Shown piece by piece: positions 6,807 through 13,964 of a DNA stretch of 15,843 nt. Location of the stretch: positions 1 to 15,843 of the forward strand of contig CAMWMT010000017.1 of assembly GCA_947175375.1 (NCBI GenBank), written 5' to 3'. Position 1 is the first letter of the stretch. Every line of letters begins with the position of its first letter. The stretch comes from an uncultured Clostridiaceae bacterium. GTDB taxonomy: Bacteria > Bacillota > Clostridia > Lachnospirales > Lachnospiraceae. A model generated the notes under the pieces. That model was not told the origin of the DNA. It was given only the letters and a program-made list of their open reading frames with translations, and ran no database searches. The position numbers and the translations under genes were made by a program.

Positions 6807-7316
6807 ATGATTTTTAAAGAAAAAGACATTCACTTAGTAACAGATGGAATGGGGATTGTGTTTTATTCACCTGAAACAAATAAGAATATCCCTATAGGTT
6901 GCAATTTCTTTGAAGAAGAATATTCAAAACCGGAGGATGTGGCAAAGCACATCAAGAAGGGTGATGTAGTAGGTTTTTGTACAGGAACCAGTGGAAAGTT
7001 CACACTCAAGTTTAGGGAAGGCTACCCTGAAGAAAACCTGTTAGCGGAATATCCGGTTGCAATTCGCTTAGGTATTGATATTCAGGATGAAAAACTATGC
7101 GTAATTGATTTGTTTTGGTTAATGGAATGGAGTACCGAGTGTCCTTTGGAACAGATTGTTCCTATAGATTCGGGATATTATCATATAACATTATGCACAA
7201 GAAAACCTGATTCAGGAATTTGGGGAAGGCAACAGACCATCTTTGTTTATTTAAACAAATTGGATTCCATGCCAGAATTGGCATGGCCTGGCGTGCCTAT
7301 GCTACTTCCACTGTGA
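6807..7316 (+). CDS. Hypothetical protein, immunity-like
   Basis: 169 aa, ATG at 6807 after AGAAAGGA (6789-6796). No named family is recognised. The N-terminal half has KEKDIHLVTDGMGIVFYSPETNKNIPIG and KKGDVVGFCTGTSGKFTLKFREGYP, both beta-rich. The second half (AIRLGIDIQDEKLCVIDLFWLMEWSTECPLEQIVPIDSGYYHITLCTRKP) has an alternating strand pattern ending in a GQQTIFVYLN-type edge strand. It is acidic and Trp-rich without a signal peptide. Downstream is not a fresh intergenic region but the decayed tail of another gene (7339-7400), implying insertion or replacement of this gene between two copies of the 5754 family. Confidence 0.68.
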   Translation: MIFKEKDIHLVTDGMGIVFYSPETNKNIPIGCNFFEEEYSKPEDVAKHIKKGDVVGFCTGTSGKFTLKFREGYPEENLLAEYPVAIRLGIDIQDEKLCVIDLFWLMEWSTECPLEQIVPIDSGYYHITLCTRKPDSGIWGRQQTIFVYLNKLDSMPELAWPGVPMLLPL

Positions 7317-7338
7317 TTTGTCAGCTATGTGCTGCTTA

Positions 7339-7400
7339 CATTGAAAAATGGGTGTGTTATGGTTTCTTTGCAAAATATTGCAATAGTTGATTAAGTTCAA
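7339..7400 (+). pseudogene. 3'-end relic of a second 5754-type gene (repeat copy 2)
   Basis: This segment matches 6038-6099 with 3 mismatches. In the corresponding frame it encodes IEKWVCYGFFAKYCNS followed by TGA, against IEKWVCYGFFAKYCSS in the intact gene. The frame remains open for a short distance upstream, into the end of the 6807 gene, but the rest of the 5754-like sequence is missing. It is a clean 3' fragment left after recombination. Confidence 0.85.
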
Positions 7401-7453
7401 ACTTTCAGAAATGGAAAAATCGAAATCTATAGAATAGAAAGGTTGAAACAGAT

Positions 7454-7999
7454 ATGCATACGGAAGAAGATAACGAAGAACTTATTAAAGCCCTTGTAAA
7501 AGCCGCCGGAACGGCGTTTCTGTCTCTGAAAGAAACAACGAAGGAACATTTTTATTTCTATGTGTTTATATTTGATCAGGGCTTGCACCCCTATATTTCG
7601 GCATGGTCTTACGAAGCGTTAGAGAAATCAATCATCGAACAGCTGATATCCGATGAAGAAAAGAGCTGGTGGAAATGGGATTGCGCTGATTCTCCCTATG
7701 CGGTTTATGGATATGACGAATTTTTTGGTGAAGTAAGCGAATTGCTGGATCAAAGAGCAGATCAATTATCAATAGATGAGCTTTATGGAGCCGAATGGGT
7801 CACACGGATGAATTGCATGGAGGAAGCAATGAAAAGGCTTGACCATTCGGGTCTGTTTGGAACTGGAAAAGAGCGCGAATGTGTAGTTATCAATGTGGAA
7901 CAGCAGCCGCCTGACGAAGCCAGTTCAGAATACGACAGGGCATTACGATTAAATCCAGCTTCTGCTTTGCTGTCTGAATATTTAGAAACATGTGAGTGA
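7454..7999 (+). CDS. DUF4303-like protein, probable immunity protein
   Basis: 181 aa, ATG at 7454 with AGAAAGG upstream (7436-7442). The N-terminus (LIKALVKAAGTAFLSLKETTKEHFYFYVFIFDQGLHPYISAWSYEALEKSI) follows the DUF4303 plan: helix, then a FYxFxxxxD strand, then a serine/tryptophan segment. WWKWDCADSPYAVYGYDEFF and a later Gly-rich FGTGKERECVVINVE segment, with a closing SEYLET tail, agree with that family. DUF4303 proteins are small cytosolic proteins often found beside polymorphic toxins and thought to act as immunity proteins; no catalytic role is known. The assignment is from memory of the pattern. Confidence 0.75.
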   Translation: MHTEEDNEELIKALVKAAGTAFLSLKETTKEHFYFYVFIFDQGLHPYISAWSYEALEKSIIEQLISDEEKSWWKWDCADSPYAVYGYDEFFGEVSELLDQRADQLSIDELYGAEWVTRMNCMEEAMKRLDHSGLFGTGKERECVVINVEQQPPDEASSEYDRALRLNPASALLSEYLETCE

Positions 8000-8026
8000 G
8001 GTTTTTATCTTGTGGTATAGTTCTGT

Positions 8027-8040
8027 GCAATCGGAAATTA
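8027..8040 (+). repeat. Junction repeat, class II, degenerate copy
   Basis: GCAATCGGAAATTA here matches GCAATCGGAATTTTA at 10922-10936. An upstream TTTATC lies about 23 bases before it in both places. It sits between the 7454 gene and the ribosome binding site of the 8065 gene. Confidence 0.5.
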
Positions 8041-8064
8041 CGCGGAATGGAGAGGGGTATATAC

Positions 8065-8770
8065 ATGAGCGTTGACTTAAATTTTTGGAAATTTCGAAGC
8101 AGCTTATATCTGGACAATGCAAGTGGTGTATCAAAAAGCATGCTGTGATCATGAGCAAATTGAGGAATTGGAGCATCTTCCGATAGATGCCATCTTAGCA
8201 GAAACAGCAGCCACTTTCCACGAATGGACTGCACTTGACCCATTCAACTATGAGAGGGAAAGATCTGGTTCTTTTCAAATCTCGACAACTTCACAAACGG
8301 TTCGTTTCGACTGTTATTCAATGGGGCAGACAGATATGAAGCGTTTTTCATCCATTCTGTCTAAATTTGGATGTCCATTATACGACCCACAACAAGGCGT
8401 GCGCTTTGATAAATTATGCGCTTTTTTAGTGGACGAAGCGGGCGAATATGAAACACAAGTCGAACAGACATTTTCCCGTTTGCTTCCACACCTGGAATTT
8501 TCAACGCAGACAGTAACGTGGGATAAATATGCCCAGCTTTCAAAATCGCTCAGGCATATACAATATAGTGCCGTGATTCATCGCGCAAAAACCATAACAA
8601 AGGTAACTTCATTTATGCAGTTTGGAAATACCTGGGCAAATCGTCCCTGTCAATGTAAGACTGCTCAGCTTTCGGACAAAGACCAGGAACGCCGGCTCCT
8701 GGGAGAATTGCTGCAAAAATCCATCGAACGTGTGGTAAATGATTTTTTAGAGAGAACTTATTACGAATAA
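8065..8770 (+). pseudogene. Frameshifted immunity-like gene
   Basis: The true start is ATG 8065, which has GGAGAGGG (8049-8056) 8 bases upstream. It encodes MSVDLNFWKFRSSLYLDNA, then runs out of frame and stops at 8146-8148. The remainder continues in the +1 frame from about 8117 to 8770: QVVYQKACCDHEQIEELEHLPIDAILAE, SGSFQISTTSQTVRFDCYSMGQTDMKRF and so on, 217 codons. Neither half makes sense alone: an ATG at 8117 has no ribosome binding site, and SVDLNFWK...YLDN...VYxxACCD is, from memory, a continuous N-terminus of an immunity-associated family. A one-base insertion or two-base deletion near 8115-8125 (GCAAGTGGTGTA) explains it. It is either a recent pseudogene, a phase-variable gene or a sequencing error. 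Intact length would be about 234 aa. Confidence 0.82.
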
Positions 8771-8809
8771 TTTAGGGGCTTTTTAAGCTGCACATACAAC
8801 TTCAAATTT

Positions 8810-8850
8810 ATTGATGAGTCAAACCAGGCAGCAATCAGAAGTCATGGAGG
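8810..8850 (+). repeat. Junction repeat, class II
   Basis: ATTGATGAGTCAAACCAGGC, then AGCAATCAGAAGTCATGGAGG. The first part matches 5323-5334 and 10901-10920; GCAATCAGAA matches 10922-10931 with one difference. The repeat runs into the GGAGG used by the 8857 gene. In one frame it reads FIDESNQAAIRS. Confidence 0.75.
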
Positions 8851-8856
8851 TATGTT

Positions 8857-10500
8857 ATGGATTGGAATCCCACCCCGTTTCGGGAACATTTTACAGAACT
8901 TTCGCGTCAGCTCAATCGGCAGGCGTTTTGGAAAACCGCTCTGTTCGGTGTTCTTCTTCTGGAACGGCAGTGGCCCGTTTATGAAAGGTTATCTGTGGGC
9001 CGAAGCTGGGGAGCGACTAAGGAAGTCCGGAAGGTACTGGACCGCCTTTGGAAAGGTGTACCTACCGGAATGCGACTGGACGACAAATATCTGCTCATGC
9101 TGGAGGAAAACCCGGTGGAACCGCCAGAGGAGCCCTGGGATTCTGTAGCATCCTGTATGATTACGGACAGCCTGACGCTGATCCACACCTTCCGGCACAA
9201 GGACAAAAAAGCTGCCGGAAGGCTAGCAGAGCAAAATCTCCGCTGTCTGAATTTCTTTTTAGATATCTGTGGTGAAAACTGCAGCCCGACACAGCCCCTC
9301 GTCGCGGCAGAGCTGGCGTTCCAGCGGGAACTGTGCCAACGATTATGTCAGATACCAAATAAGGAAAAGAGTGCTTTCATCACCCAATGCCGAGAGGAAA
9401 AGACAGGAAGTCTGCTGAGTGAACGATGGTTCCCCGACTACCCGGATTATAAGCCGCTGAAACACAGGAACAAAAAGCTCCCTGCCCTTCGATACACCCA
9501 TGCACGTTACGATGACTACGTGGAGGAACTGAAACAGAGGGATGAACAAGGTCGTGATGCCTGGGATCTGAATAGAACGAAACTGGAAGCATATGATACC
9601 TGGCTGAACTGGTCTAACCACATGCCTGATGACTGCGATATCCAGCATCCGATCATCCAGCACGCCAGCCGCCGATGGCCGATGCCGGACAGCCTCGCCG
9701 AGATCTATGACTATTTTGCCCTCAGCATTGGGCTGTCTGCCCGGTCCGGCTGGGCCTGCACGGAAGATCCGGAGCTGGTACAAGGGCTGTTCTGGCTGTG
9801 CGCCCGTGCCCAAGAGGGGTGTTATGCCCTGCTGGAAAAAGGCTGGCCCTGTTCGGTGTATCTATCCCATGAGAATTCCATGCACAAACACCTGACGGAA
9901 CCGGCATTTTATGCCATCTGCGCCGGTGACTGGGCACTGGCAGAACATATACTGAAGCGCTGGCAAAGGCCTATGATACTCCGGCACAAGCCCGCCCCAT
10001 GGCGAAACATCCCTGCTACCCGGATATGGCTGGCTCTGGTGCAAGGAGACGATGAGCTGGCCCAGTTCCTCATTGAAGAGGGAAGCGAAAGCAGGAGGCC
10101 TCCTACCGATAATGAGAAATTATGGCCCCATCTGTACCCCTGGGACGATTGGGAGGATGACTGCAGAATCTTTAACATGTTCCTGGATCGGGATAAGAAG
10201 GGACTGGAGGCAGAAATCATTGGCGGGATTCGCTCTCTGCGAAAGCAGTACGAGTTTGATATGGTCACACTGTCCTCTTACAATCTGGCTTTATGGAAAT
10301 TGGCCCGCCGCCGTGGAATGGAGCTGAATCTGCCCACGGTATCCGAGATGCCCGTCGCCCTGCTGGAAGACAAGCCTTTGGATGCCGAAAAGTGGAAACT
10401 GCCCGGACAGGCCGTTCTTGACAAAGCTTTGGGTCCGCAGGGTATGGAACTGCTGGCAAAGTGGAAACTGCTTTCCAGAAATAATGTAAAAAATGAGTAA
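8857..10500 (+). CDS. Two-domain protein: DUF416-like N-terminus, possible Imm49-like C-terminus
   Basis: 547 aa, ATG at 8857 with GGAGG (8846-8850); the ATG at 8852 is out of frame. Residues about 10-150 look like DUF416 (E. coli YjaG type): AFWKTALFGVLLLERQWPVYERL, EVRKVLDRLWKG, a Pro/Glu-rich linker, and DSVASCMITDSLTLIHTFRHK. Residues about 200-320 include ALRYTHARYDDYVEELKQRD and an alpha-helical lead-in. From about residue 285 (EIYDYFALSIGLSARSGW; LTEPAFYAICAGDWALAEHILKRW; RIWLALVQGDDELAQFLIEEG) the protein is a helical-repeat module resembling Imm49-type immunity proteins. It looks more GC-rich than neighbours, so it may have a separate history. It is probably cytosolic. The DUF416 call is firmer than the Imm49 call. 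Confidence 0.75.
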   Translation: MDWNPTPFREHFTELSRQLNRQAFWKTALFGVLLLERQWPVYERLSVGRSWGATKEVRKVLDRLWKGVPTGMRLDDKYLLMLEENPVEPPEEPWDSVASCMITDSLTLIHTFRHKDKKAAGRLAEQNLRCLNFFLDICGENCSPTQPLVAAELAFQRELCQRLCQIPNKEKSAFITQCREEKTGSLLSERWFPDYPDYKPLKHRNKKLPALRYTHARYDDYVEELKQRDEQGRDAWDLNRTKLEAYDTWLNWSNHMPDDCDIQHPIIQHASRRWPMPDSLAEIYDYFALSIGLSARSGWACTEDPELVQGLFWLCARAQEGCYALLEKGWPCSVYLSHENSMHKHLTEPAFYAICAGDWALAEHILKRWQRPMILRHKPAPWRNIPATRIWLALVQGDDELAQFLIEEGSESRRPPTDNEKLWPHLYPWDDWEDDCRIFNMFLDRDKKGLEAEIIGGIRSLRKQYEFDMVTLSSYNLALWKLARRRGMELNLPTVSEMPVALLEDKPLDAEKWKLPGQAVLDKALGPQGMELLAKWKLLSRNNVKNE

Positions 10501-10863
10501 TGTAACTGGAATTTGTTGGTAGACAAGAACAGATACAGACCAAAGATGGCATTCGCTGTATTTATTGCGGCAAAGAGTATATTTACGCATTTTTGAGCAA
10601 GCATATACAGAAAAATACACGAAATGTGTCAGGGGGAAATCCGACAGAATATATCTTCTTTGTGGAGGAGTTCACTATTCCTCGACTGCAATTATTTCAA
10701 CTGATTATAAAATATTGACATATTCATTTGTGCCAGAACCAGGGATTGAAAAAGTCATTTCTATTCCAGAAGAAGAATGTTTTTGTGGAAAAATCATTTA
10801 TAATCACATCACGCGATTTGCAAAAAGAATACGAAGTGGCCGGTTGGGAAATAGAAGTATGAA
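10500..10863 (+). pseudogene. Decayed gene with stop and frameshifts
   Basis: An ATG at 10500-10502 overlaps the TAA of the previous gene and is followed at once by TAA, then CTG GAA TTT: the frame then encodes LEFVGRQEQIQTKDGIRCIY, CGKEYIYAFLSKHIQKN and GGNPTEYIFFVEEF before a stop near 10718. A second frame across the middle encodes STDYKILTYSFVPEPGIEKV and ISIPEEECFCGK. Back in the first frame the end is FIITSRDLQKEYEVAGWEIEV and TGA at 10861-10863. Together they give a plausible protein of about 120 aa broken by a nonsense codon and two frameshifts. A frame starting at 10565 covers 103 codons but begins without a ribosome binding site and is best read as part of this ruin. The family is unknown. 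Confidence 0.55.
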
Positions 10864-10900
10864 CTCCATTTCATAGCCTCGAAAACACAACTGCCTGTTT

Positions 10901-10945
10901 ATCGATGATTCAGACCAGTCAGCAATCGGAATTTTACAGAAATAA
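10901..10945 (+). repeat. Junction repeat, class II
   Basis: ATCGATGATTCAGACCAGTC then AGCAATCGGAATTTTACAG and a TAA. It corresponds to 8810-8840 (about 25 of 31 bases by eye) and to 5323-5361. Read in one frame it gives FIDDSDQSAIGILQK and stop, against FIDESNQAAIRS at 8810 and FIDESDYIAIRI-stop at 5322, so all three may be C-terminal ends of one ancestral gene. Confidence 0.7.
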
Positions 10946-10972
10946 AAGACTGATATACAGAAAGCGATTACT

Positions 10973-11656
10973 ATGGACTTTTTAAACATGATAGACATGA
11001 TACGGAAAAGACCGGGTATGTATCTTGGCAGCAACAGCATAACAGCACTTTGGCATTTCATCAATGGTTATTTGTCCGCTGAATGGAATCTGGGCGTATG
11101 CCGGAAGGGAGAATTATTTCCCCTTCCTTTCCGGTGGTATATGCATGAATATACAGGATATCGACTGAAATGCCATGATACTTCCGGCTGGTGTAATCAA
11201 ATTCTTCGTTCCTGCGACGAAGATGAGGAAACTGCATTGTGGAAATTTTATGAGATATATGACGATTTTAATCAGGTCAGAATGAAAAGGTATTGGAAAG
11301 CTGTATTGTCCGAGTATAATATTGCATGGAACAATCGGATGAAACATGCTTGTTCTTTACGACCCAAAATCAGGGAAACCGGTCCCTTTGTGTTGAACGA
11401 ACATTCCTTCATCAAGGAACCGGTTTACATGAATCCGCTTGCTGTCTATGTGATAGAACTGACAATCCCTGCTTATATTCTTGCCGTAGAGACCGAAAAT
11501 GACATACGACTTGGCCGTCAATTTTTCATGTCACCCGATGAAGCAAAAGGAAACCAACTTTTTCCGGAAGGCGCGGAAGTGTACTTCGGTCCTATTGATG
11601 GCTGGAAGGAATTCAACGCCAGCAATTTATCCTTTGACAAAAACATAGTGGTATAA
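10973..11656 (+). CDS. Immunity-like protein with GyrB-like N-terminal motif
   Basis: 227 aa, ATG at 10973 with a weak AGAAAG site (10958-10963). Residues 10-23 read IRKRPGMYLGSNSI, strikingly like the RKRPGMYIG motif of the GHKL ATPase domain of GyrB/ParE, but none of the other Bergerat-fold motifs (N-box, GxGxG) is present, so it is not a topoisomerase. The rest holds a TALWHFINGYLSAEWNLGV helix, Trp-rich middle (SGWCNQILRSCDEDEETALWKFYEIYDDFNQ), and a beta-rich C-terminus (PLAVYVIELTIPAYILAVETENDIRLGRQFFMSPDEA). From memory, small proteins with this N-terminus occur among Firmicute and proteobacterial immunity genes. Last gene of the array. Confidence 0.72.
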   Translation: MDFLNMIDMIRKRPGMYLGSNSITALWHFINGYLSAEWNLGVCRKGELFPLPFRWYMHEYTGYRLKCHDTSGWCNQILRSCDEDEETALWKFYEIYDDFNQVRMKRYWKAVLSEYNIAWNNRMKHACSLRPKIRETGPFVLNEHSFIKEPVYMNPLAVYVIELTIPAYILAVETENDIRLGRQFFMSPDEAKGNQLFPEGAEVYFGPIDGWKEFNASNLSFDKNIVV

Positions 11657-11728
11657 GTTCTTCAAAAAGAGAACCTGTATATGGGGAATATTTTTTGATC
11701 ATGAAGCCATACAAGAAGGGAAAAATCA

Positions 11729-13225
11729 ATGAAACAACTTTACAGCTGCCTTTGGAAACTCACTGAAAAATACTACTGGATATGGTTTATACTGCTGACC
11801 GCACTGACTACTTTTTTGTGCTTTCGGTGTCTCGGGATCGGTGTCATCGACTCCTGGGACGAGGCACGGCACGGGGTCTCCGCCTATGAGATGATGCAGA
11901 ACGGGAACTTCCTGGTCAATACGTTCGCTGGAGAACCCGATTACTGGAATGTGAAGCCGCCACTGTCTTTTCTGACGATTGCAATAGGATTTTCACTGTT
12001 TGGCTACACGGCAGTGGGACTTCGTTTTTTCTCAGCTCTTTCCTATGTGCTGACCTCCGTCTTCACTGGACTTTTTGCCAAACGCTACGGGCGCATGGCA
12101 TCCCTTCTGACCATGGCTTTTCTGGCAGCCAACTATTTTCCGTTCAAGGCGCATCTGGTGCGGGCGGGAGACGCGGACAGCCTGTATCTTCTGCTCTTCA
12201 CCCTTGCCATGCTCGCCATGCTGAACATCCAGAAGGACCAACGCTGGCTGTGTGTATGTGGACTGTGTTTTTCTCTGGCATTCCTGACTAAGAGCTTCCA
12301 CGCAGGTATGATTGCCGCTGTCGGCGGTCTGTTTCTTCTACTCACCGGAGAGATAAAACGCATGCGGCCGCGCCTGTGGGCTGCCTTTCTCGGCTCTGCC
12401 CTTCTTCCTACTATACTGTGGGCAGTTCTACGGTATCAGTATGACGGCATGGCCTTTTTCCGCAGCATGTATGAGGCGGATATCGCCGGGCGGACGGCTT
12501 CCGGCGGACTGGAGGGACATGGATTTCCTTTTAGCTTCTATCTAACCTCCATCTTCTGGAATTTTGACTACATCTATGGATTTTTGACCCTGGTCGTCCT
12601 TTTTGGCATCCTTTATTTGCTCTTCCGTCCTTTACGAAAAGAAGGGACTCCCCTGCCCCGTGTAGACCAAAAGGGAATCCTTCTATGGTTTTTTGTTCCA
12701 CTGCTTGCTTTCTCATTGGTATCCACCAAGCTGATGTGGTATGTCTACCCGTGCACGGTTCCTCTCTGTCTGCTGGCGGCGGTCTTTCTGACAGAATTTC
12801 TAAAGACGGAAAAAGTTCCTGCATGGCTTCGGTCACTCTGTCTTCTGACTGTCGGGGCGGGAACTCTTATGTTCCTGTGGACTAATTATGTGGATAATGT
12901 CCGCGGCGCCCATTCCAATGCGCTGCAGACCTTTGTCATGGAACAGTTTGATCGGGACGGTCAGCGTGCAGGCTCCACTGTCTATCTGGACGCCTACGAT
13001 CCCTTCCTCTATGCCAACACAGACGGATGGAAACAGAACATGCGCCTGCTGGCACTGATGGAGGGTGACCTGGACTGCCGTGATGGCGGCACAAACGCAT
13101 TCCTCCAGGACAACGATGAATGTCTTCTGATCCTCTCCATCCCGTTCCTGCAGGACTACCCGGAACTTGAAGCATATGAGGTTCTGGCGGATAACGGACA
13201 ATATCTGCTGATCCGAAAACCATAA
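11729..13225 (+). CDS. GT39/ArnT-like membrane glycosyltransferase
   Basis: 498 aa, ATG at 11729 with AAGAAGGG (11712-11719) upstream. A polytopic GT-C fold protein: the first membrane segment (residues about 17-36) is followed by WDEARHG at 43-49, carrying the Asp-Glu pair (D44, E45) that serves as catalytic base in PMT/ArnT transferases. NVKPPLSF (residues 74-81) is the conserved loop after it. About ten further hydrophobic helices run to about residue 395, then a soluble extracytoplasmic C-terminal domain (VRGAHSNALQTF...YLLIRKP). Such enzymes move a sugar from a polyprenyl-phosphate donor to a lipid or protein on the outer face of the membrane. The acceptor is not evident. GC content is clearly higher than in the array, so this gene belongs to the ancestral flank. 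Confidence 0.85.
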   Translation: MKQLYSCLWKLTEKYYWIWFILLTALTTFLCFRCLGIGVIDSWDEARHGVSAYEMMQNGNFLVNTFAGEPDYWNVKPPLSFLTIAIGFSLFGYTAVGLRFFSALSYVLTSVFTGLFAKRYGRMASLLTMAFLAANYFPFKAHLVRAGDADSLYLLLFTLAMLAMLNIQKDQRWLCVCGLCFSLAFLTKSFHAGMIAAVGGLFLLLTGEIKRMRPRLWAAFLGSALLPTILWAVLRYQYDGMAFFRSMYEADIAGRTASGGLEGHGFPFSFYLTSIFWNFDYIYGFLTLVVLFGILYLLFRPLRKEGTPLPRVDQKGILLWFFVPLLAFSLVSTKLMWYVYPCTVPLCLLAAVFLTEFLKTEKVPAWLRSLCLLTVGAGTLMFLWTNYVDNVRGAHSNALQTFVMEQFDRDGQRAGSTVYLDAYDPFLYANTDGWKQNMRLLALMEGDLDCRDGGTNAFLQDNDECLLILSIPFLQDYPELEAYEVLADNGQYLLIRKP

Positions 13226-13229
13226 TCCT

Positions 13230-13460
13230 GCCATATCCACAAAAAAGGAGTGCGAAAAATGCAGTCCCTGCTGTATGATAAGCAGCGCTGTGTGGATTGG
13301 AGCGGACTTGAGAACAGGCTTTGTCTGACGCAGGCGGACATAACATGTCCGAATGAGGCAGACAAAGCCTGTTCTCAAGTCCGATACACTCCATACGAGC
13401 GCTTATCATACAGCAGGGACTGGGTTTCCCGACATCCCCTTCTCTTTCTTAAGATATGGC
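13230..13460. repeat. Long palindromic intergenic element
   Basis: GCCATATC (13230-13237) pairs with GATATGGC (13453-13460) at the outer ends. Inside, 13262-13283 pairs perfectly with 13401-13422 (22 bp), 13303-13327 pairs perfectly with 13359-13383 (25 bp), and CGGACA/TGTCCG (13335-13340/13346-13351) closes a TAACA loop. The arms are separated by partly matched segments (13284-13302 and 13384-13400). The element fills the gap between the convergent 11729 and 13462 genes. An open frame from ATG 13259 (GGAG upstream) to the TAA at 13463-13465 runs through it, but its codons are dictated by the palindrome. It may act as a bidirectional terminator or be a non-autonomous mobile repeat. Confidence 0.85.
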
Positions 13461-13461
13461 T

Positions 13462-13947
13462 TTAATGCTGGTCGTACTGCTTTACTTCCACGGTCTTTTT
13501 CTCAAAATCCAGAAATAGCTGGAACGCGTATCCATCTTCACTGGTATCCCAGATCTCCACATATTTCGGTGAGATCTCAATGAGGATCTCCGTGTCCTCA
13601 TGGCTGTATTTATTATAGCTCTCCCACAAATGCTTTTTGTAGCCTTCCGCGAACCGCTGACCCGGTTCATCTACCACCAACCCCTTGTTCTCTGCAATCC
13701 CTTCCACCTGAACACCACTCCAGCAGACAGCTACCTGCGGATTAGTCAGAAGCTGTTTTGTCTTCCGGAAATTCTTATCCGTCTTAAAATAGATCTTCTC
13801 GTCATAGAACAGGCAGCTCACATTGCGCACCATCACATAATCGTTCACACTGGAGGCCAGCGCCATGATCTTGCTGTCTCCGAGCATCTCAAACATGCGG
13901 TCTACTGCTTCCTGATATGTGATTCCTTTGTTTAATGTAAATTTCAT
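13462..13947 (-). CDS. Pyridoxamine 5'-phosphate oxidase (PPOX) family flavoprotein
   Basis: 161 aa, ATG at 13947 with AGGAG just upstream (complement of 13955-13960). The split beta-barrel of the PPOX superfamily is visible: MALASSVNDYVMVRNVSCLFYDEKIYFKTDKNFRKTKQLLTNPQVAVCW followed by VEGIAENKG and a final VEIWDT...FLDFEKKTVEV. Pattern M-A-L-A-S...P/V-R-x-V and Y-F-x-T-x-x-x-x-x-K are where FMN or F420-like cofactors bind in this family. The substrate is unknown. It lies 17 bases after ribU on the same strand without a visible promoter or terminator between, so it is most likely co-transcribed under FMN control. It ends against the palindromic element. Confidence 0.85.
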   Translation of the reverse strand: MKFTLNKGITYQEAVDRMFEMLGDSKIMALASSVNDYVMVRNVSCLFYDEKIYFKTDKNFRKTKQLLTNPQVAVCWSGVQVEGIAENKGLVVDEPGQRFAEGYKKHLWESYNKYSHEDTEILIEISPKYVEIWDTSEDGYAFQLFLDFEKKTVEVKQYDQH

Positions 13948-13964
13948 ATCCGGCTCTCCTTTAC

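Noticed and set aside
8117..8770. Intact 217-aa gene starting at ATG 8117
   Set aside because: No ribosome binding site there, and the well-supported start at 8065 encodes a matching N-terminus in another frame; a frameshift explains both.
9343..9813. Minus-strand 156-aa ORF within the 8857 gene
   Set aside because: High GC leaves open shadow frames; it lies wholly within the convincing 547-aa gene on the opposite strand.
12833..13409. Minus-strand ORFs of 181 and 157 aa at the end of the GT39 gene
   Set aside because: They are antisense shadows of the transferase and the palindrome, with no start site and no recognisable protein character.
13259..13465. 68-aa plus-strand ORF across the palindrome
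   Set aside because: GGAG precedes its ATG, but its amino acids are fixed by the inverted repeat and it resembles no known protein; kept only as a remark on the palindrome.
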